A stretch of DNA of 64,000 nucleotides from Sphingomonas panni (GCF_022664435.1 NZ_JAKREU010000010.1:78720-142719), one strand, 5' to 3'. Positions 34,741-45,785 are shown, numbered from the stretch's first letter. Numbers and translations are program-made. The notes: generated from the letters alone by a model not told the origin.

Positions 34741-35520
34741 ATGGCGGCACCCGTCGTCACCATGCAGGCGCTGCTCGAATCGGGCGCGCACTTCGGCCAC
34801 CAGACCCACCGCTGGAACCCGAAGATGAAGCCGTACATCTTTGGCGATCGCAACGGCGTCCACATCCTCGACCTGTCGCAGACCGTGCCGCTGTTCGCGC
34901 GCGCGCTGGAATTCGTATCGTCGACCGTCGCGTCGGGCGGCAAGGTCCTGTTCGTCGGCACCAAGCGCCAGGCGCAGGAGCCGATCGCCGAAGCCGCTCG
35001 GAAGTCGGGCCAGCACTTCGTCAACCATCGCTGGCTGGGCGGGATGCTCACCAACTGGAAGACGATCAGCAACTCGATCAAGCGCTTGAAGGCCCTTGAA
35101 GAGCAGCTGTCGGGCGACACGCACGGCCTGACCAAGAAGGAAGTGCTCAACCTGACCCGCGAGAAGGACAAGCTGGAGCTGTCGCTTGGCGGTATCCGCG
35201 ATCTGGGCGGCATTCCCGACATCATGTTCGTGATCGACGCGAACAAGGAAGAGCTGGCGATCAAGGAAGCCAACACGCTGGGTATCCCGGTCGTCGCGAT
35301 TCTCGATTCGAACGTGTCGCCGGACGGCATCGCCTTCCCGGTGCCGGCGAACGACGACGCCAGCCGTGCGATCCGCCTGTACTGCGAAGCCATCGCGATC
35401 GCCGCGACCCGTGGCGGTCAGCAGGCGATGGCGCATTCGGGCCGCGACCTGGGCGCGATGGACGAGCCGCCGGCAGAGGAAGCGCTGACCGCCGAGCCGG
35501 AAGCTGCTGTCGAAGCGTAA
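34741..35520 (+). CDS. rpsB: 30S ribosomal protein S2
   Basis: S2 (259 residues), required for late assembly of the small subunit and mRNA binding. The N-terminal [20 protein letters not shown] is the family signature, with [14 protein letters not shown] and [13 protein letters not shown] further on. The alphaproteobacterial acidic tail ([14 protein letters not shown]) follows the core. Start at ATG after CCGGAAGGAA. It heads the rpsB-tsf-pyrH-frr block. Confidence 0.98.
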   Translation: MAAPVVTMQALLESGAHFGHQTHRWNPKMKPYIFGDRNGVHILDLSQTVPLFARALEFVSSTVASGGKVLFVGTKRQAQEPIAEAARKSGQHFVNHRWLGGMLTNWKTISNSIKRLKALEEQLSGDTHGLTKKEVLNLTREKDKLELSLGGIRDLGGIPDIMFVIDANKEELAIKEANTLGIPVVAILDSNVSPDGIAFPVPANDDASRAIRLYCEAIAIAATRGGQQAMAHSGRDLGAMDEPPAEEALTAEPEAAVEA

Positions 35521-35610
35521 GCTGTCACGGAACTGACGTGCGGGCGGGGCAGGGCGGAACACGCGCTGCCTCGCCCGCAAGCATATCGAACACCAATCAG
35601 GAGCCTGATC

Positions 35611-36540
35611 ATGGCAGAAGTTACCGCCGCCGCCGTCAAGGAACTGCGTGAGCGCTCGGGCGCCGGCATGATGGACTGCAAGAAGGCGCTGTCCGAGAAC
35701 AACGGCGACATGGAAGCCGCCGTCGACTGGCTGCGCACCAAGGGCCTCGCCGCCGTCGCCAAGAAGTCGAGCCGCACCGCGGCCGAAGGTCTGGTCGGCG
35801 TTGCCGTCGCCGGCACCAAGGGCGTCGCGATCGAAGTCAACAGCCAGACCGACTTCGTCGCCAAGAACGACCAGTTCCAGAGCTTCGTCCGCGATGTCGT
35901 CGCGATCGCACTGGAAAAGGGTGACGACGTCGAGGCGCTGAAGGCGCAGGCGATGCCGAACGGTGGCACCGTCGAGGACGCGCTGGTCGCCAACATCTCG
36001 ACCATCGGCGAAAACCAGGTGCTGCGTCGCGCCAAGTCGGTCGAAGTCGCCAAGGGCGCGGTGATCCCGTATGTTCACAACTCGGCCGGTCCGGGTCTCG
36101 GCAAGATCGGCGTGCTGGTCGCGCTGGAATCGGACGCCGGTGTCGACGTGCTGGAGCCGCTGGGCAAGCAGATCGCGATGCACATCGCCGCTGCCTTCCC
36201 GCTGGCGCTGGACGAGAGCGGTCTCGACCAGGACGTCCTGGAGCGTGAGCGCCAGATCGCGACCGAAAAGGCCGCCGATTCGGGCAAGCCGGCCGACATC
36301 ATCGCCAAGATGGTCGAAGGTTCGGTGAAGAAGTTCGCCAAGGAAAACGCCCTGCTGAGCCAGCCGATCGTGATGGACGGCAAGACCCCGGTCGCCGACG
36401 TCGTTGCGAAGGCGGCCAAGGATGCCGGCACGACCATCGTGCTGAAGGACTATGTCCGCTTCCAGCTCGGCGAAGGCATCGAGAAGGAAGAGAGCGACTT
36501 CGCCGCCGAAGTCGCCGCCACGGCCGGCCTGACCAAGTAA
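35611..36540 (+). CDS. tsf: Translation elongation factor Ts
   Basis: EF-Ts (309 residues) is the nucleotide-exchange factor of EF-Tu. The N-terminal UBA-like domain contains [18 protein letters not shown], and the core contains [19 protein letters not shown] [15 protein letters not shown] and MHIAAAFP. Start after CAGGAG. A strong hairpin follows the stop, so pyrH downstream may be partly separate. Confidence 0.98.
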   Translation: MAEVTAAAVKELRERSGAGMMDCKKALSENNGDMEAAVDWLRTKGLAAVAKKSSRTAAEGLVGVAVAGTKGVAIEVNSQTDFVAKNDQFQSFVRDVVAIALEKGDDVEALKAQAMPNGGTVEDALVANISTIGENQVLRRAKSVEVAKGAVIPYVHNSAGPGLGKIGVLVALESDAGVDVLEPLGKQIAMHIAAAFPLALDESGLDQDVLERERQIATEKAADSGKPADIIAKMVEGSVKKFAKENALLSQPIVMDGKTPVADVVAKAAKDAGTTIVLKDYVRFQLGEGIEKEESDFAAEVAATAGLTK

Positions 36541-36568
36541 GGTCTTACCACCGTTAAGGCATTGGCAG

Positions 36569-36607
36569 GGGCCGCAAGTGCGACATGCGCTTGCGGCCCT
36601 TGTTATG
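36569..36607 (+). terminator. Hairpin terminator after tsf
   Basis: GGGCCGCAAG pairs with CTTGCGGCCC across an 11-base loop that itself can partly pair, followed by TTGTTAT. It lies between tsf and pyrH and probably ends or attenuates the rpsB-tsf transcript. Confidence 0.75.
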
Positions 36608-36713
36608 TCCGGCGTCATGTCCGGCGCGACCGGCCGGGCAATGCCCGCTTGGCTTTGCAGGCGGTCGCGGCTAGGGTCCGGCGCGCTTCCGATAGACCAA
36701 CTTTGCAGGTTCC

Positions 36714-37436
36714 ATGACCCGTCCTCGCTTCAACCGTATCCTTCTGAAACTGTCCGGCGAAGTGCTGATGGGCTCCGGCCAGTTCGGTATCGATCCCGCG
36801 ATGTGCGACCGCGTCGCGCGCGAGATCAAGGCCGCGCGGGGTGAGGGGCACGAGGTGTGCGTCGTGGTCGGCGGCGGCAACATCTTCCGCGGTGTCGCGG
36901 GTGCCGCGCAGGGCTTCGAACGGGCGAGTGCCGACTACATGGGCATGCTCGCGACCGTGATGAACGCGCTCGCCATGCAGAATGCGCTGGAGCAGATCGG
37001 CGTCGAGACGCGGGTGCAGTCGGCGATCCCGATGGCATCGGTGTGCGAACCCTATATCCGCCGTCGCGCCGTGCGCCATATGGAGAAGGGCCGTGTCGTG
37101 ATCTTTGCCGCCGGCACCGGCAGCCCGTTCTTCACCACCGACACGACCGCCGCGCTGCGCGCCGCCGAAATGGGCTGCGAGGCGCTGTTCAAGGGCACCA
37201 GCGTCGATGGCGTCTACGACGCCGACCCCAAGAAGGTGCCGACCGCGACACGCTACGACACGCTCGGCTTCGGCCGCGTGCTGGCCGACGACCTGAAGGT
37301 CATGGACGCGTCGGCCGTGGCGCTGTGCCGCGACAACAATATCCCGATCGTCGTCTTCAACATCCGTGACGAAGGCAACCTTGCCGCCGTGCTGGCGGGC
37401 GAGGGTGTCTCGACGATCGTCCAGAACAACGCTTGA
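36714..37436 (+). CDS. pyrH: Uridylate kinase PyrH
   Basis: PyrH (240 residues) phosphorylates UMP to UDP; bacterial PyrH belongs to the amino-acid-kinase fold. Marks: [13 protein letters not shown] at the start, [46 protein letters not shown] (quoted in part: [14 protein letters not shown]) and [15 protein letters not shown]. Start ATG at 36714. Nineteen bases upstream of frr. Confidence 0.98.
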   Translation: MTRPRFNRILLKLSGEVLMGSGQFGIDPAMCDRVAREIKAARGEGHEVCVVVGGGNIFRGVAGAAQGFERASADYMGMLATVMNALAMQNALEQIGVETRVQSAIPMASVCEPYIRRRAVRHMEKGRVVIFAAGTGSPFFTTDTTAALRAAEMGCEALFKGTSVDGVYDADPKKVPTATRYDTLGFGRVLADDLKVMDASAVALCRDNNIPIVVFNIRDEGNLAAVLAGEGVSTIVQNNA

Positions 37437-37454
37437 TTCAGAAGGAAGTCCGTT

Positions 37455-38012
37455 ATGGCCGCATATAACAAGGCCGATCTCGAGCGCCGGATGGCCGGTG
37501 CCGTGGAATCGCTGAAGGGCGACCTGAGTGGCCTGCGCACCGGTCGCGCATCGGTGTCGCTGCTCGATCCGGTCACGGTGGAGGTGTATGGCGCACATAT
37601 GCCGCTGAACCAGGTTGCGACCGTCTCGGCGCCCGAGCCGCGCATGTTGTCGGTGCAGGTGTGGGACAAGTCGAATGTCGGTCCGGCCGACAAGGCGATC
37701 CGTTCGGCGGGCCTGGGCCTCAACCCGATCGTCGATGGCCAGACGCTGCGCCTGCCGATCCCGGACCTGACCGAGGAGCGCCGCAAGGAACTGGCGAAGC
37801 TGGCCGGTAAGTATGCGGAATCGGCGCGGATCGCGGTGCGCAACGTCCGGCGCGACGGCATGGAAAGCCTGAAGACCGACGAGAAGAAGGGCGTCTATTC
37901 GGAGGACGAGCGCAAGAAGCTCGAGACCGAAGTGCAGAAGATGACCGACGCGACGATCGCCGACATCGATTCCGCGGCGGATGCCAAGGAAAAGGAAATC
38001 CTCGGCAAGTGA
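37455..38012 (+). CDS. frr: Ribosome recycling factor
   Basis: RRF (185 residues) splits post-termination ribosomes with EF-G. The [20 protein letters not shown] segment and the C-terminal helix with [28 protein letters not shown] are typical; length equals the family norm. Start after GAAGGAAG. The stop overlaps the uppS GTG start as GTGA. Confidence 0.98.
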   Translation: MAAYNKADLERRMAGAVESLKGDLSGLRTGRASVSLLDPVTVEVYGAHMPLNQVATVSAPEPRMLSVQVWDKSNVGPADKAIRSAGLGLNPIVDGQTLRLPIPDLTEERRKELAKLAGKYAESARIAVRNVRRDGMESLKTDEKKGVYSEDERKKLETEVQKMTDATIADIDSAADAKEKEILGK

Positions 38013-38773
38013 CGTCGTTCGCTGCGCGCGCTCCGGAATCGGCGGCCGATGCCGCCGAGCCGGGCCTGCTCTCCTCTGCCGCCATTCCCCGTCATGTGGC
38101 GATCATCATGGACGGCAACGGCCGCTGGGCGAAGGCCCGGCGCCTGCCGCGCGTGGCCGGCCACCGGCAGGGCGTGGAAGCGGTACGGCGCATCACGCGG
38201 GCAGCGCGCGAACAGGGGATCGAGGCGCTGACGCTCTACGCCTTCTCGTCCGAGAACTGGCGTCGACCGGAAGAGGAAATCGGCGACCTGATGGGGTTGC
38301 TGCGCCATTTCCTGAAGAACGAGATCAAGGAACTGACGCGCGAGGGCGTGCGGCTGCGCATCCTTGGCAATTATCGTGCGCTCAAGGCCGATCTGGTCGA
38401 GTTGATCGACGATGCGGTGGCGCGGACGGCGACCAACACTGGGCCGATCCTGGCGATCGCGCTCAATTACGGCGCGCAGGCGGAACTGGTTGCGGCGGCG
38501 CGCCGGCTGGCGGAGAAGGTCGCTGCGGGCATGCCGGTGTCGGCGATCGACGAGGCGGCGATCGACCGCGAACTCGATACCGACGGGCTGCCGCCGCTCG
38601 ACCTGATGATCCGCACCTCGGGCGAACAGCGCCTGTCGAACTTCCTGTTGTGGCAGGCGGCCTATGCCGAGCTGTTGTTCGTCGACACGCTGTGGCCCGA
38701 TTTCGACGGTGACGCACTTGCGCAGGCGATCGCCGCCTATGGTCAGCGGCAGCGCCGGTTCGGGGGCCTGTGA
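38009..38773 (+). CDS. uppS: Isoprenyl transferase (undecaprenyl diphosphate synthase)
   Basis: A 254-residue cis-prenyltransferase that makes the C55 lipid carrier for peptidoglycan and other wall polymers. The substrate-binding [15 protein letters not shown] (catalytic Asp), [20 protein letters not shown] and the C-terminal [30 protein letters not shown] are present. GTG start overlaps the frr stop; its own stop overlaps cdsA. Confidence 0.97.
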   Translation: MTSFAARAPESAADAAEPGLLSSAAIPRHVAIIMDGNGRWAKARRLPRVAGHRQGVEAVRRITRAAREQGIEALTLYAFSSENWRRPEEEIGDLMGLLRHFLKNEIKELTREGVRLRILGNYRALKADLVELIDDAVARTATNTGPILAIALNYGAQAELVAAARRLAEKVAAGMPVSAIDEAAIDRELDTDGLPPLDLMIRTSGEQRLSNFLLWQAAYAELLFVDTLWPDFDGDALAQAIAAYGQRQRRFGGL

Positions 38774-39573
38774 CGCCCGATCCCGCCGCCGATCCGGTAG
38801 CGCGGCGCAAGTCGGACCTCGCCACGCGGACACTGGCCAGCGTCGGGATGATCGCGGTCGCGGCGACGGCATTGTGGCTGGGCGGCTTCGTCTTCTGGTT
38901 GCTGGTCGCCATCGGCACGCTGTTCATGATGGCCGAATGGGCCGACCTGCACAAAGTATCGCGCGAGCATAAGCGGCTGGCGCAATTCGCGTTGACCGTG
39001 CCGCTCGCCATCCTGTCGCCGCTGGCGGCGGGAGCGAGCTTTCTGGCGCTGGGGTTGATTGTCGGTGCGGCGTTCTTCGTCGTCATCACCACGCGACTGC
39101 CGGGCCTCGCGCGTGGGATCGTCTATTGCGGCGCGCCGGCGCTGGCGGTGGTGTTCCTGCGCGGGCAGGGCGACGGGCTGTTGCTCGCCTTTTGGGCCAT
39201 GGCGCTGGTGTGGGCGTGCGATATCGGCGCCTATTTCGCCGGGCGGTCGATCGGCGGCCCGAAGCTGGCGCCGACCATCAGTCCGAACAAGACCTGGGCG
39301 GGGTTGATCGGCGGCGTCATTGCCGCGTCGGTACTGGCGGGTGTGTTGCAATATGCCGGCCTGCCGCTGCATTTGGTGCTGGCCACGCCGCTGCTGGCCG
39401 TACTGGCGCAGATGGGCGACCTGTATGAGAGCCAGTTGAAGCGCAAGGCCGGGGTCAAGGATTCGGGCAACGTCCTGCCCGGCCATGGCGGGGTGATGGA
39501 TCGTTTGGACGGACTGGTTCCCGTCGCGCCCGCTGCGGCGCTGATGGTATTGGCGGGGCTGTATTTGGCATGA
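38770..39573 (+). CDS. cdsA: Phosphatidate cytidylyltransferase
   Basis: A 267-residue integral membrane enzyme that makes CDP-diacylglycerol, the precursor used by PssA at 33533. About seven or eight membrane segments are visible. The CDS signature is in the C-terminal third: ISPNKTWAGLIGG and GDLYESQLKRKAGVKDSG followed by LPGHGGVMDRLD. GTG start at 38770 within a four-base overlap; stop overlaps dxr as ATGA. Confidence 0.96.
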   Translation: MTPDPAADPVARRKSDLATRTLASVGMIAVAATALWLGGFVFWLLVAIGTLFMMAEWADLHKVSREHKRLAQFALTVPLAILSPLAAGASFLALGLIVGAAFFVVITTRLPGLARGIVYCGAPALAVVFLRGQGDGLLLAFWAMALVWACDIGAYFAGRSIGGPKLAPTISPNKTWAGLIGGVIAASVLAGVLQYAGLPLHLVLATPLLAVLAQMGDLYESQLKRKAGVKDSGNVLPGHGGVMDRLDGLVPVAPAAALMVLAGLYLA

Positions 39574-40727
39574 AGCGGATTACTATTCTGGGCGCGACCG
39601 GGTCGGTCGGGTCGTCGACGCTCGACCTGATCGAACGGACGCCGGATGCCTTCACCGTCGAGGCGCTGACCGCGCATCGTGACGTCGGCAAGCTGGCCGC
39701 GGCGGCGCGGCGGGTGGGCGCAAAGCTGGCGGTGGTAGGCGATGAAGTCTGCCTGCCGGCGTTGCGCGACGCGTTGGCCGGCAGCGGGGTCGAGGTAGCA
39801 GGCGGCGCGCAGGCGGTGATCGACGCGGCTGCACGGCCGGTCGACTGGACCATGGCGGCGATCGTCGGCACCGCGGGGCTGAAGCCGGTGATGGCGGCGC
39901 TGGCGCGCGGCGGCGCGGTGGCGCTGGCCAACAAGGAAGCGCTGGTCTCGGCGGGTGAAGTCATGATGGCGGCGGCGACCCGCGCCGGCACGACGCTGCT
40001 GCCGGTCGACAGCGAACACAACGCCGTCTTCCAGTGTCTGGACGATTGCCCGCCCGAGCGCATCCGCCGGATCATCCTGACCGCCAGCGGCGGGCCGTTC
40101 CGCGAACGGTCGCTGGAGGAGATGCGCGACATCACTCCCGAGCAGGCGGTGGCGCATCCCAACTGGTCGATGGGAGCCAAGATCTCGGTCGATTCGGCGA
40201 CGATGATGAACAAGGGCCTCGAACTGATCGAAGCCTATCATCTGTTCCCGGTGACGCCCGAGCAGCTCGACGTGCTGGTCCATCGCCAGTCGGTCATCCA
40301 TTCGATGGTCGAATATGTCGACGGATCGACCCTGGCCCAGCTGGGGTCGCCGGACATGCGCGTACCGATCGCGCACGCGCTGGCGTGGCCCGACCGGATG
40401 GAGACGCCGTGCGAACGGCTCGACCTGGCACGCATCGGCCGGCTGGATTTCGAAGCGCCGGACATGGTGCGTTTCCCGGCGCTCGCATTGGCCCGCGCGG
40501 CGCTTTCCGAAGGAGGCGGCCGGCCGGCGATCCTGAACGCAGCGAACGAGGTGGCGGTCGCTGCCTTCCTCGACCGGCGGATCGGCTTCCTCGAAATTGC
40601 CGCAATCGTCGCGGATGTTCTCGACCGCTTCGATCCGCCGAAGCCCGAGACGATCGATGCCGTGCTGGCAATCGATGGTGAGGCAAGGGCATTGGCGGGC
40701 GAGCGTGTGAAGGACAGCGTCGCTTGA
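39570..40727 (+). CDS. dxr: 1-deoxy-D-xylulose-5-phosphate reductoisomerase
   Basis: Dxr (385 residues) makes 2-C-methylerythritol 4-phosphate in the non-mevalonate isoprenoid pathway. The NADPH-binding GATGSVGSSTLDLIE opens the protein; substrate/metal motifs include LANKEALVSAGEV, LPVDSEHNAVFQ, TASGGPFRE and NWSMGAKISVDSATMMNKGLE (quoted in part: MGAKISVDSATMMNKG). Supplies isoprenoid units to the neighbouring uppS. Confidence 0.98.
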   Translation: MKRITILGATGSVGSSTLDLIERTPDAFTVEALTAHRDVGKLAAAARRVGAKLAVVGDEVCLPALRDALAGSGVEVAGGAQAVIDAAARPVDWTMAAIVGTAGLKPVMAALARGGAVALANKEALVSAGEVMMAAATRAGTTLLPVDSEHNAVFQCLDDCPPERIRRIILTASGGPFRERSLEEMRDITPEQAVAHPNWSMGAKISVDSATMMNKGLELIEAYHLFPVTPEQLDVLVHRQSVIHSMVEYVDGSTLAQLGSPDMRVPIAHALAWPDRMETPCERLDLARIGRLDFEAPDMVRFPALALARAALSEGGGRPAILNAANEVAVAAFLDRRIGFLEIAAIVADVLDRFDPPKPETIDAVLAIDGEARALAGERVKDSVA

Positions 40728-41857
40728 TCGAATCCCCCGGACTGCCGATGACGATTGTTGCGTTCCTGCTGGTGCTGGGACCGTTGGTGTTCCTGCACGA
40801 GCTGGGCCATTATGCCGCCGGACGCTGGTTCGGGGTGAAGGTCGATGCGTTCTCGGTCGGGTTCGGGCGGGAGGTCGCGGGTTTCACCGACCGGCATGGC
40901 ACCCGGTGGAAGTTCGGGTGGCTGCCACTGGGCGGCTATGTCCGCTTTGCCGGCGACATGAACCCGGCGTCGCAGCCGGACGCGGAATGGTTGCAGCTGC
41001 CGGCGCACGAACGCGCCCGCACGTTCCAGGCGAAGCCGGTATGGCAGCGTGCGATCATCGTTGCCGCGGGGCCGGCGGTGAACCTGCTGCTGGCTGTGTT
41101 GATCCTGGGAGGCTTTGCCGCTGCCTATGGCGTGGACCGTACCCCGGCGACGGTGGGCGGTGTCGTGCAGGGCAGTGCGGCCGACAGCGCCGGGTTGCAG
41201 CCGGGCGACCGCATCGCTTCGCTCGACCGGCGGTCGATCGAGACCTTTTCCGATCTGTCGTTCTATACCGCGATGCATCCGGGTGAGCGGGTGACGGTCG
41301 AGTATCTGCGCGACGGTGCGATACGATCGACCAACGCCGTGATCGGGTCGGTGGTTCAGCGCGATCGGTTTGGCAACGAGGCGAAGATCGGCCGGTTCGG
41401 TATCGAACGCGGCGCTCCGGTCTATGCGCCACTACCGATCTGGGAAGCGCCGGTCGAAGGCACGCGGATGGTCGGCGCGATCCTGCGCGGGACGGTCGAT
41501 GGCCTGTGGCAGATCATCACCGGACGGCGATCGGTCGATGAAATGGGCGGGCCGCTGCGCATTGCCAAGACGTCGGGCGAACAGCTGTCGCTTGGGTGGC
41601 CGGCACTGGTGACCTTCGTCGCGTTCGTCTCCATTAATTTGGGGTTCATCAACTTGTTGCCAGTTCCGATGCTGGATGGCGGCCACCTGTTCTTCTACGC
41701 CATCGAAGCGGTGAAGCGCGGGCCGGTCAGCCCGCAGACGATGGAGTGGGCGTTCCGCGGCGGATTGGCGCTGTTGCTTGCATTGATGATATTCGTCACG
41801 GTGAACGACCTGGGGGCGTTCGGCGTGTGGCGCGGACTGGCCGGCTTGATCGGCTGA
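40724..41857 (+). CDS. rseP: Site-2 intramembrane metalloprotease RseP
   Basis: RseP (377 residues) cuts anti-sigma factors or signal-peptide remnants inside the inner membrane. The zinc site HELGH is at residues 25-29 in the first membrane segment; a PDZ domain follows (about residues 125-200, GSAADSAGLQPGDRIASLD); the third zinc ligand is the Asp in NLLPVPMLDGGHL near residue 315. The TTG start at 40724 overlaps the dxr stop and gives the conserved MIESPG start; ATG at 40748 is an alternative. Confidence 0.95.
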   Translation: MIESPGLPMTIVAFLLVLGPLVFLHELGHYAAGRWFGVKVDAFSVGFGREVAGFTDRHGTRWKFGWLPLGGYVRFAGDMNPASQPDAEWLQLPAHERARTFQAKPVWQRAIIVAAGPAVNLLLAVLILGGFAAAYGVDRTPATVGGVVQGSAADSAGLQPGDRIASLDRRSIETFSDLSFYTAMHPGERVTVEYLRDGAIRSTNAVIGSVVQRDRFGNEAKIGRFGIERGAPVYAPLPIWEAPVEGTRMVGAILRGTVDGLWQIITGRRSVDEMGGPLRIAKTSGEQLSLGWPALVTFVAFVSINLGFINLLPVPMLDGGHLFFYAIEAVKRGPVSPQTMEWAFRGGLALLLALMIFVTVNDLGAFGVWRGLAGLIG

Positions 41858-41910
41858 CGCGGTTAGGGCAGGGCGCAATCGTCCTGTATTAGAAAGTTCC
41901 TCCGGTTGGG

Positions 41911-44679
41911 GTGGGTTTGGTGACGGCAAGCAAGTTTTCGATCTACGGCGCGCACGGCGTTGCGCTGCTCGCGAGCACGATGCTCTCGGGCACGGCGGCT
42001 ACGGCACAGACGCGCCCCGCCGCTGCTGCCCCGGCAGTCCAGCCGCCCGCCGCGCAGGTGCCGGCGGCACCGGTCGTGCCGACCCGCACCATCCGCTCGC
42101 TTCGCGTCGAGGGGGCACAGCGTATCGAACCCGATACGGTGCTGTCCTACACCAAGCTGCGTGTCGGCATTCCCTACACTGCCGAAACGCTCGATCAGGC
42201 GATCAAGGACCTGTACGCGTCCGATCTGCTCGCCAATGTAGAGATCGAGGGCGCCGAGACCAGCGATATCATCGTCCGGGTGCGCGAGAACCCGATCATC
42301 AACCGCGTGGTGCTGGAAGGCAACAAGCGGCTGAAGGACGACAAGATCACCAAGGAGATCAAGCTCGCGCCGCGGCAGATCTTCACCCGTACCGCCGTTC
42401 GCGCCGACGTCGCGCGCATCGTCGAACTGTATCGCCGCCAGGGCCGGTTCGCGGCGAATGTAGAACCGAAGATGGTCATGCTCGACCAGAACCGCGTCGA
42501 CGTGATCTTCGAAATCCAGGAAGGGCCGAAGTCCAAGGTTCGCCAGATCAACATCCTCGGCAACGAGGTGTTCAGCGACAGCGAACTGCGCGGCGAGATG
42601 GCGACGAAGGAATCGCGGCCGTGGCGGATCTTCAGCTCCAATACGAGCTATGACCAGGATCGCCTGGCCTATGACCAGCAGAAGCTGCGCCAGTTCTACC
42701 TGACCAACGGCTATGCCGATTTCCGCGTGATCTCGGCGGTGGCCGAACTGACGCCGGACAAGGAAGACTTCATCATCACCTATGTGGTGGAGGAAGGCGA
42801 GCGCTACAAATTCGGCGACGTGGCGGTCGAATCGGCCATTCGCGACTTCGACAACGCATCGCTGACCAAGACGCTGCCGATGAAGAAGGGCGACTGGTAC
42901 AATGCCAAGCAGGTCGAGGACACCGTCGACCAGCTGAGCGAATATGCCGGCCTGTTCGGCTATGCCTTTACCGACGTCCGCCCGGAATTCGTGCCCGATC
43001 GTGAAAACCACACGATGGCGATCACGTTCTTCCTGAACGAAGCCAACCGGACCTATGTCGAAAAGATCGACATCACCGGCAATACCCAGACGCAGGACCG
43101 CGTGATCCGCCGCGAATTCCGCGTGGCCGAAGGCGACGCGTTCAACGCCTTCCTCATCAAGCGGTCGCAGGATCGCATCAACTCGCTCGGCTATTTCCAG
43201 GAAAAGTTCGAGATCGAGCGCAAGGAAGGTTCCTCGCCCGACCGCATCGTCCTGGCCGCGAACGTCGAGGAGAAGTCGACCGGCGAACTGACGCTGTCGG
43301 CCGGTTTCTCCAGCCTCGAACGCTTCATCATCCAGGCGTCGATCCGTCAGCGGAACTTCCGTGGCAAGGGGCAGGACCTGCAGGCGTCGGTGAACTATTC
43401 AACCTACCAGAAGTCGGTCGAACTGGGCTTCACCGAACCCTATCTGTTCGACAAGAACGTGGCCTTGGGCGGTACGATCTTCCGCCGCGACTTCAATTCG
43501 TTCAACTTCCTCGGCACCGGTCGCAACTCGCTCTATTCGCAGATTTCGACCGGTGGTCAGATTGTGGCGAGCGTGCCGCTGACCGAATTCTGGACGCTGT
43601 CGGGCCGCTATCAGCTGAGCCAGGACAATGTCGGGCTGGATGAGGCGACCTATTTCACCGACGGCGTCTGCGACCCGCTGAAGGCCGGCCGCTATCTGTG
43701 CGATTCGATCGGCAACCGCCTGTCGAGCATCGTCGGTGCGAACCTGATCTTCGACAATCTCAACAACCGCCTGCGTCCGTCGCGCGGCCAGCGGCTGGTC
43801 ACCGGCGTCGATTTCGCCGGGTTGGGCGGCGACGTGCGCTATGCCCGCGTGCGCGGCGACTTCGACAAATACTGGAACCTTGGTGGCTTCGTGCTGTCGG
43901 CCGGGATCGAGGGCGGCTATATCCACGCGCTGCAGAAGAGCCCAGGGCAGGGGATCGACCCGGTCCGCATCGTCGACCGCTTCTATCTGGGCGAGCCGCA
44001 GTTCCGCGGTTTCGACATTCGCGGTGTCGGCCCGCGCATCCAGCGGCAGCGGTACAGCGGTTCGGTCGCCGGCGGCGATCAGGCGCTGATCACCGCGCGC
44101 GATCAGGTGCTGAACGACCCGCTGGGCGGCAAGGCGTACTATCTGGGCAAGCTCGAACTCGAGCCGCCGCTGGGATCGGGCATCGCCGAATTGGGCCTGC
44201 GCCCGTCGATCTTTATCCAAGCCGGTGCGCTGTTCGGCGTCACCCGCCCGCTGCCGACGGTGCAGTTCCAGCAGGCGCGCAACAGCGACGGTACGTTGCA
44301 GTTCAACAAGGACGGGTCGCCGTCGTTGCTGCCCTTTACCCAGCTGACCAAGATCAACGGTCAGCAGGTGTACAACAACCAGTTCACCGACGCTTCGGGT
44401 GCGCCGGCGTTCCGCCAGACGACTTGCGCGGTGGGCTATTCGGCGTCGATCGGCGGCACCTGCGCCGGTGGCGAAACCAACACCATCGCTACGTCGACGA
44501 CCGATCCGTTCCTCGAACAGTTCCTGGGTGATTCGGCCAAGCCGCGCCTGTCGATCGGTATCGGGGTCAATTGGAATTCGCCGTTCGGGCCGCTGCGCAT
44601 CGACCTTGCCAAGGCGTTGCTGAGCCAGCCGGGCGACGACAAGAAACTCATCACTTTCAACGTAGGAACTCAATTCTGA
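41911..44679 (+). CDS. bamA: Outer-membrane protein assembly factor BamA
   Basis: BamA (922 residues with GTG at 41911; GTG at 41920 is also possible) is the core of the machine that folds outer-membrane proteins. After a signal peptide and an Ala/Pro-rich linker (residues 30-60) come five POTRA domains (about 62-420, beginning IRSLRVEGAQRIEPDTV) and a 16-strand barrel ending in FNVGTQF. The family loop motif is seen in PQFRGFDIRGVGPR. A long extra insertion near residues 770-860 makes it larger than the E. coli protein. The skp start overlaps its stop by one base. Confidence 0.97.
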   Translation: MGLVTASKFSIYGAHGVALLASTMLSGTAATAQTRPAAAAPAVQPPAAQVPAAPVVPTRTIRSLRVEGAQRIEPDTVLSYTKLRVGIPYTAETLDQAIKDLYASDLLANVEIEGAETSDIIVRVRENPIINRVVLEGNKRLKDDKITKEIKLAPRQIFTRTAVRADVARIVELYRRQGRFAANVEPKMVMLDQNRVDVIFEIQEGPKSKVRQINILGNEVFSDSELRGEMATKESRPWRIFSSNTSYDQDRLAYDQQKLRQFYLTNGYADFRVISAVAELTPDKEDFIITYVVEEGERYKFGDVAVESAIRDFDNASLTKTLPMKKGDWYNAKQVEDTVDQLSEYAGLFGYAFTDVRPEFVPDRENHTMAITFFLNEANRTYVEKIDITGNTQTQDRVIRREFRVAEGDAFNAFLIKRSQDRINSLGYFQEKFEIERKEGSSPDRIVLAANVEEKSTGELTLSAGFSSLERFIIQASIRQRNFRGKGQDLQASVNYSTYQKSVELGFTEPYLFDKNVALGGTIFRRDFNSFNFLGTGRNSLYSQISTGGQIVASVPLTEFWTLSGRYQLSQDNVGLDEATYFTDGVCDPLKAGRYLCDSIGNRLSSIVGANLIFDNLNNRLRPSRGQRLVTGVDFAGLGGDVRYARVRGDFDKYWNLGGFVLSAGIEGGYIHALQKSPGQGIDPVRIVDRFYLGEPQFRGFDIRGVGPRIQRQRYSGSVAGGDQALITARDQVLNDPLGGKAYYLGKLELEPPLGSGIAELGLRPSIFIQAGALFGVTRPLPTVQFQQARNSDGTLQFNKDGSPSLLPFTQLTKINGQQVYNNQFTDASGAPAFRQTTCAVGYSASIGGTCAGGETNTIATSTTDPFLEQFLGDSAKPRLSIGIGVNWNSPFGPLRIDLAKALLSQPGDDKKLITFNVGTQF

Positions 44680-45287
44680 TGCGTAGCTTCACCAAGGCGG
44701 CTGTCGCCGCATTCGTCTTCGCGCTCCCGACCGCTCCGGCGTTCGCGCAGGCGCTGCCCGACGCGAAGATCGCGGTCGTCGATTCCGAGCGCATCTTCCG
44801 CGATTGCACCGCGTGCAAGGCGGCGACCGCGCAGCTCCAGACCCAGCGCACCCAGCTCCAGTCGCTTGCGACCCAGCTCGGCCAGCCGCTGCAGACCGAA
44901 GCGCAGTCGCTGCAGACCGCCGTGACGGCTGCCAAGGGCAACCCGGACGCCACGCTCCAGACCCGTATCCGCACGTTCGAGCAGAAGCAGCAGCAGGCGC
45001 AGCAGCAGATCGGTCAGCAGGAACAGCAGGTCCAGCGCAACATCGCCTATGTGCGCGAGCAGATCGGCACCAAGCTGGGTCCGATCATCACCCAGGTCGC
45101 GCAGCAGCGTGGCGCGACGCTGGCCGTCGACAAGGGCAGCAGCTTCTACAACGCGCCGGCGACCGAGATCACCGACGCGGTGCTGGCCGCGCTCAATGCG
45201 CAGCTGCCCAGCGTCAGCGTGACCGCGCCGGCACAGGCCGCCCCGGCCGCGGCACCCGCCACCGGTGCGCGTCCGGCAGGCCGCTGA
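44679..45287 (+). CDS. skp: OmpH/Skp-family periplasmic chaperone
   Basis: A 202-residue exported protein with signal peptide (ending APAFA), the [15 protein letters not shown] strand of the OmpH family, a long Gln-rich coiled coil (about residues 50-130), and the [21 protein letters not shown] return strand. Skp trimers hold unfolded outer-membrane proteins for BamA, which is encoded just before it. A Pro/Ala-rich tail is extra. Confidence 0.92.
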   Translation: MRSFTKAAVAAFVFALPTAPAFAQALPDAKIAVVDSERIFRDCTACKAATAQLQTQRTQLQSLATQLGQPLQTEAQSLQTAVTAAKGNPDATLQTRIRTFEQKQQQAQQQIGQQEQQVQRNIAYVREQIGTKLGPIITQVAQQRGATLAVDKGSSFYNAPATEITDAVLAALNAQLPSVSVTAPAQAAPAAAPATGARPAGR

Positions 45288-45289
45288 TC

Positions 45290-45760
45290 GTGGAAGGGGA
45301 AGCGACCTCGATCGGACCGCTCGACATCACGCGCGTGATGGCGGCGATCCCGCATCGCTATCCCATGTTGCTGGTCGACCGTGTCGCGGAACTGATCCCC
45401 GACCGGTCGATCACCGCGATCAAGGCGGTGACGATCAACGAAGGCTTTTTCCAAGGGCATTTCCCCGGTCGTCCGATAATGCCGGGCGTGCTGATCGTCG
45501 AGGCGCTGGCGCAGGCCGCCGGCATCCTCGCGGTCGAGAGCCTCGGTCTCGCCGGGTCGGGCAAGCTGGTCTATTTCATGTCGATCGACGGCGTGAAGTT
45601 CCGCAAGCCGGTCGAACCGGGCGTCCTGCTGACGCTGGAAGCCGAATTCGTGCAGAAGCGCGCTCGGGTCTGCAAATTTGCGGGCAAGGCGCGGATCGAC
45701 GGTGAACTGGCGGCGGAATGCGAATTCACCGCCATGATCGCCGACCCGCCCAAGGCGTAA
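45290..45760 (+). CDS. fabZ: 3-hydroxyacyl-ACP dehydratase FabZ
   Basis: FabZ (156 residues) dehydrates 3-hydroxyacyl-ACP in fatty-acid synthesis. The hot-dog fold motifs are [13 protein letters not shown] (catalytic His) and [20 protein letters not shown] (catalytic Glu). GTG at 45290, two bases after the skp stop, is the only sensible start (no ATG nearby). lpxA and lpxD, often found beside fabZ, are absent here. Confidence 0.96.
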   Translation: MEGEATSIGPLDITRVMAAIPHRYPMLLVDRVAELIPDRSITAIKAVTINEGFFQGHFPGRPIMPGVLIVEALAQAAGILAVESLGLAGSGKLVYFMSIDGVKFRKPVEPGVLLTLEAEFVQKRARVCKFAGKARIDGELAAECEFTAMIADPPKA

Positions 45761-45785
45761 GCCGACAGCGATCATTGCTATTATG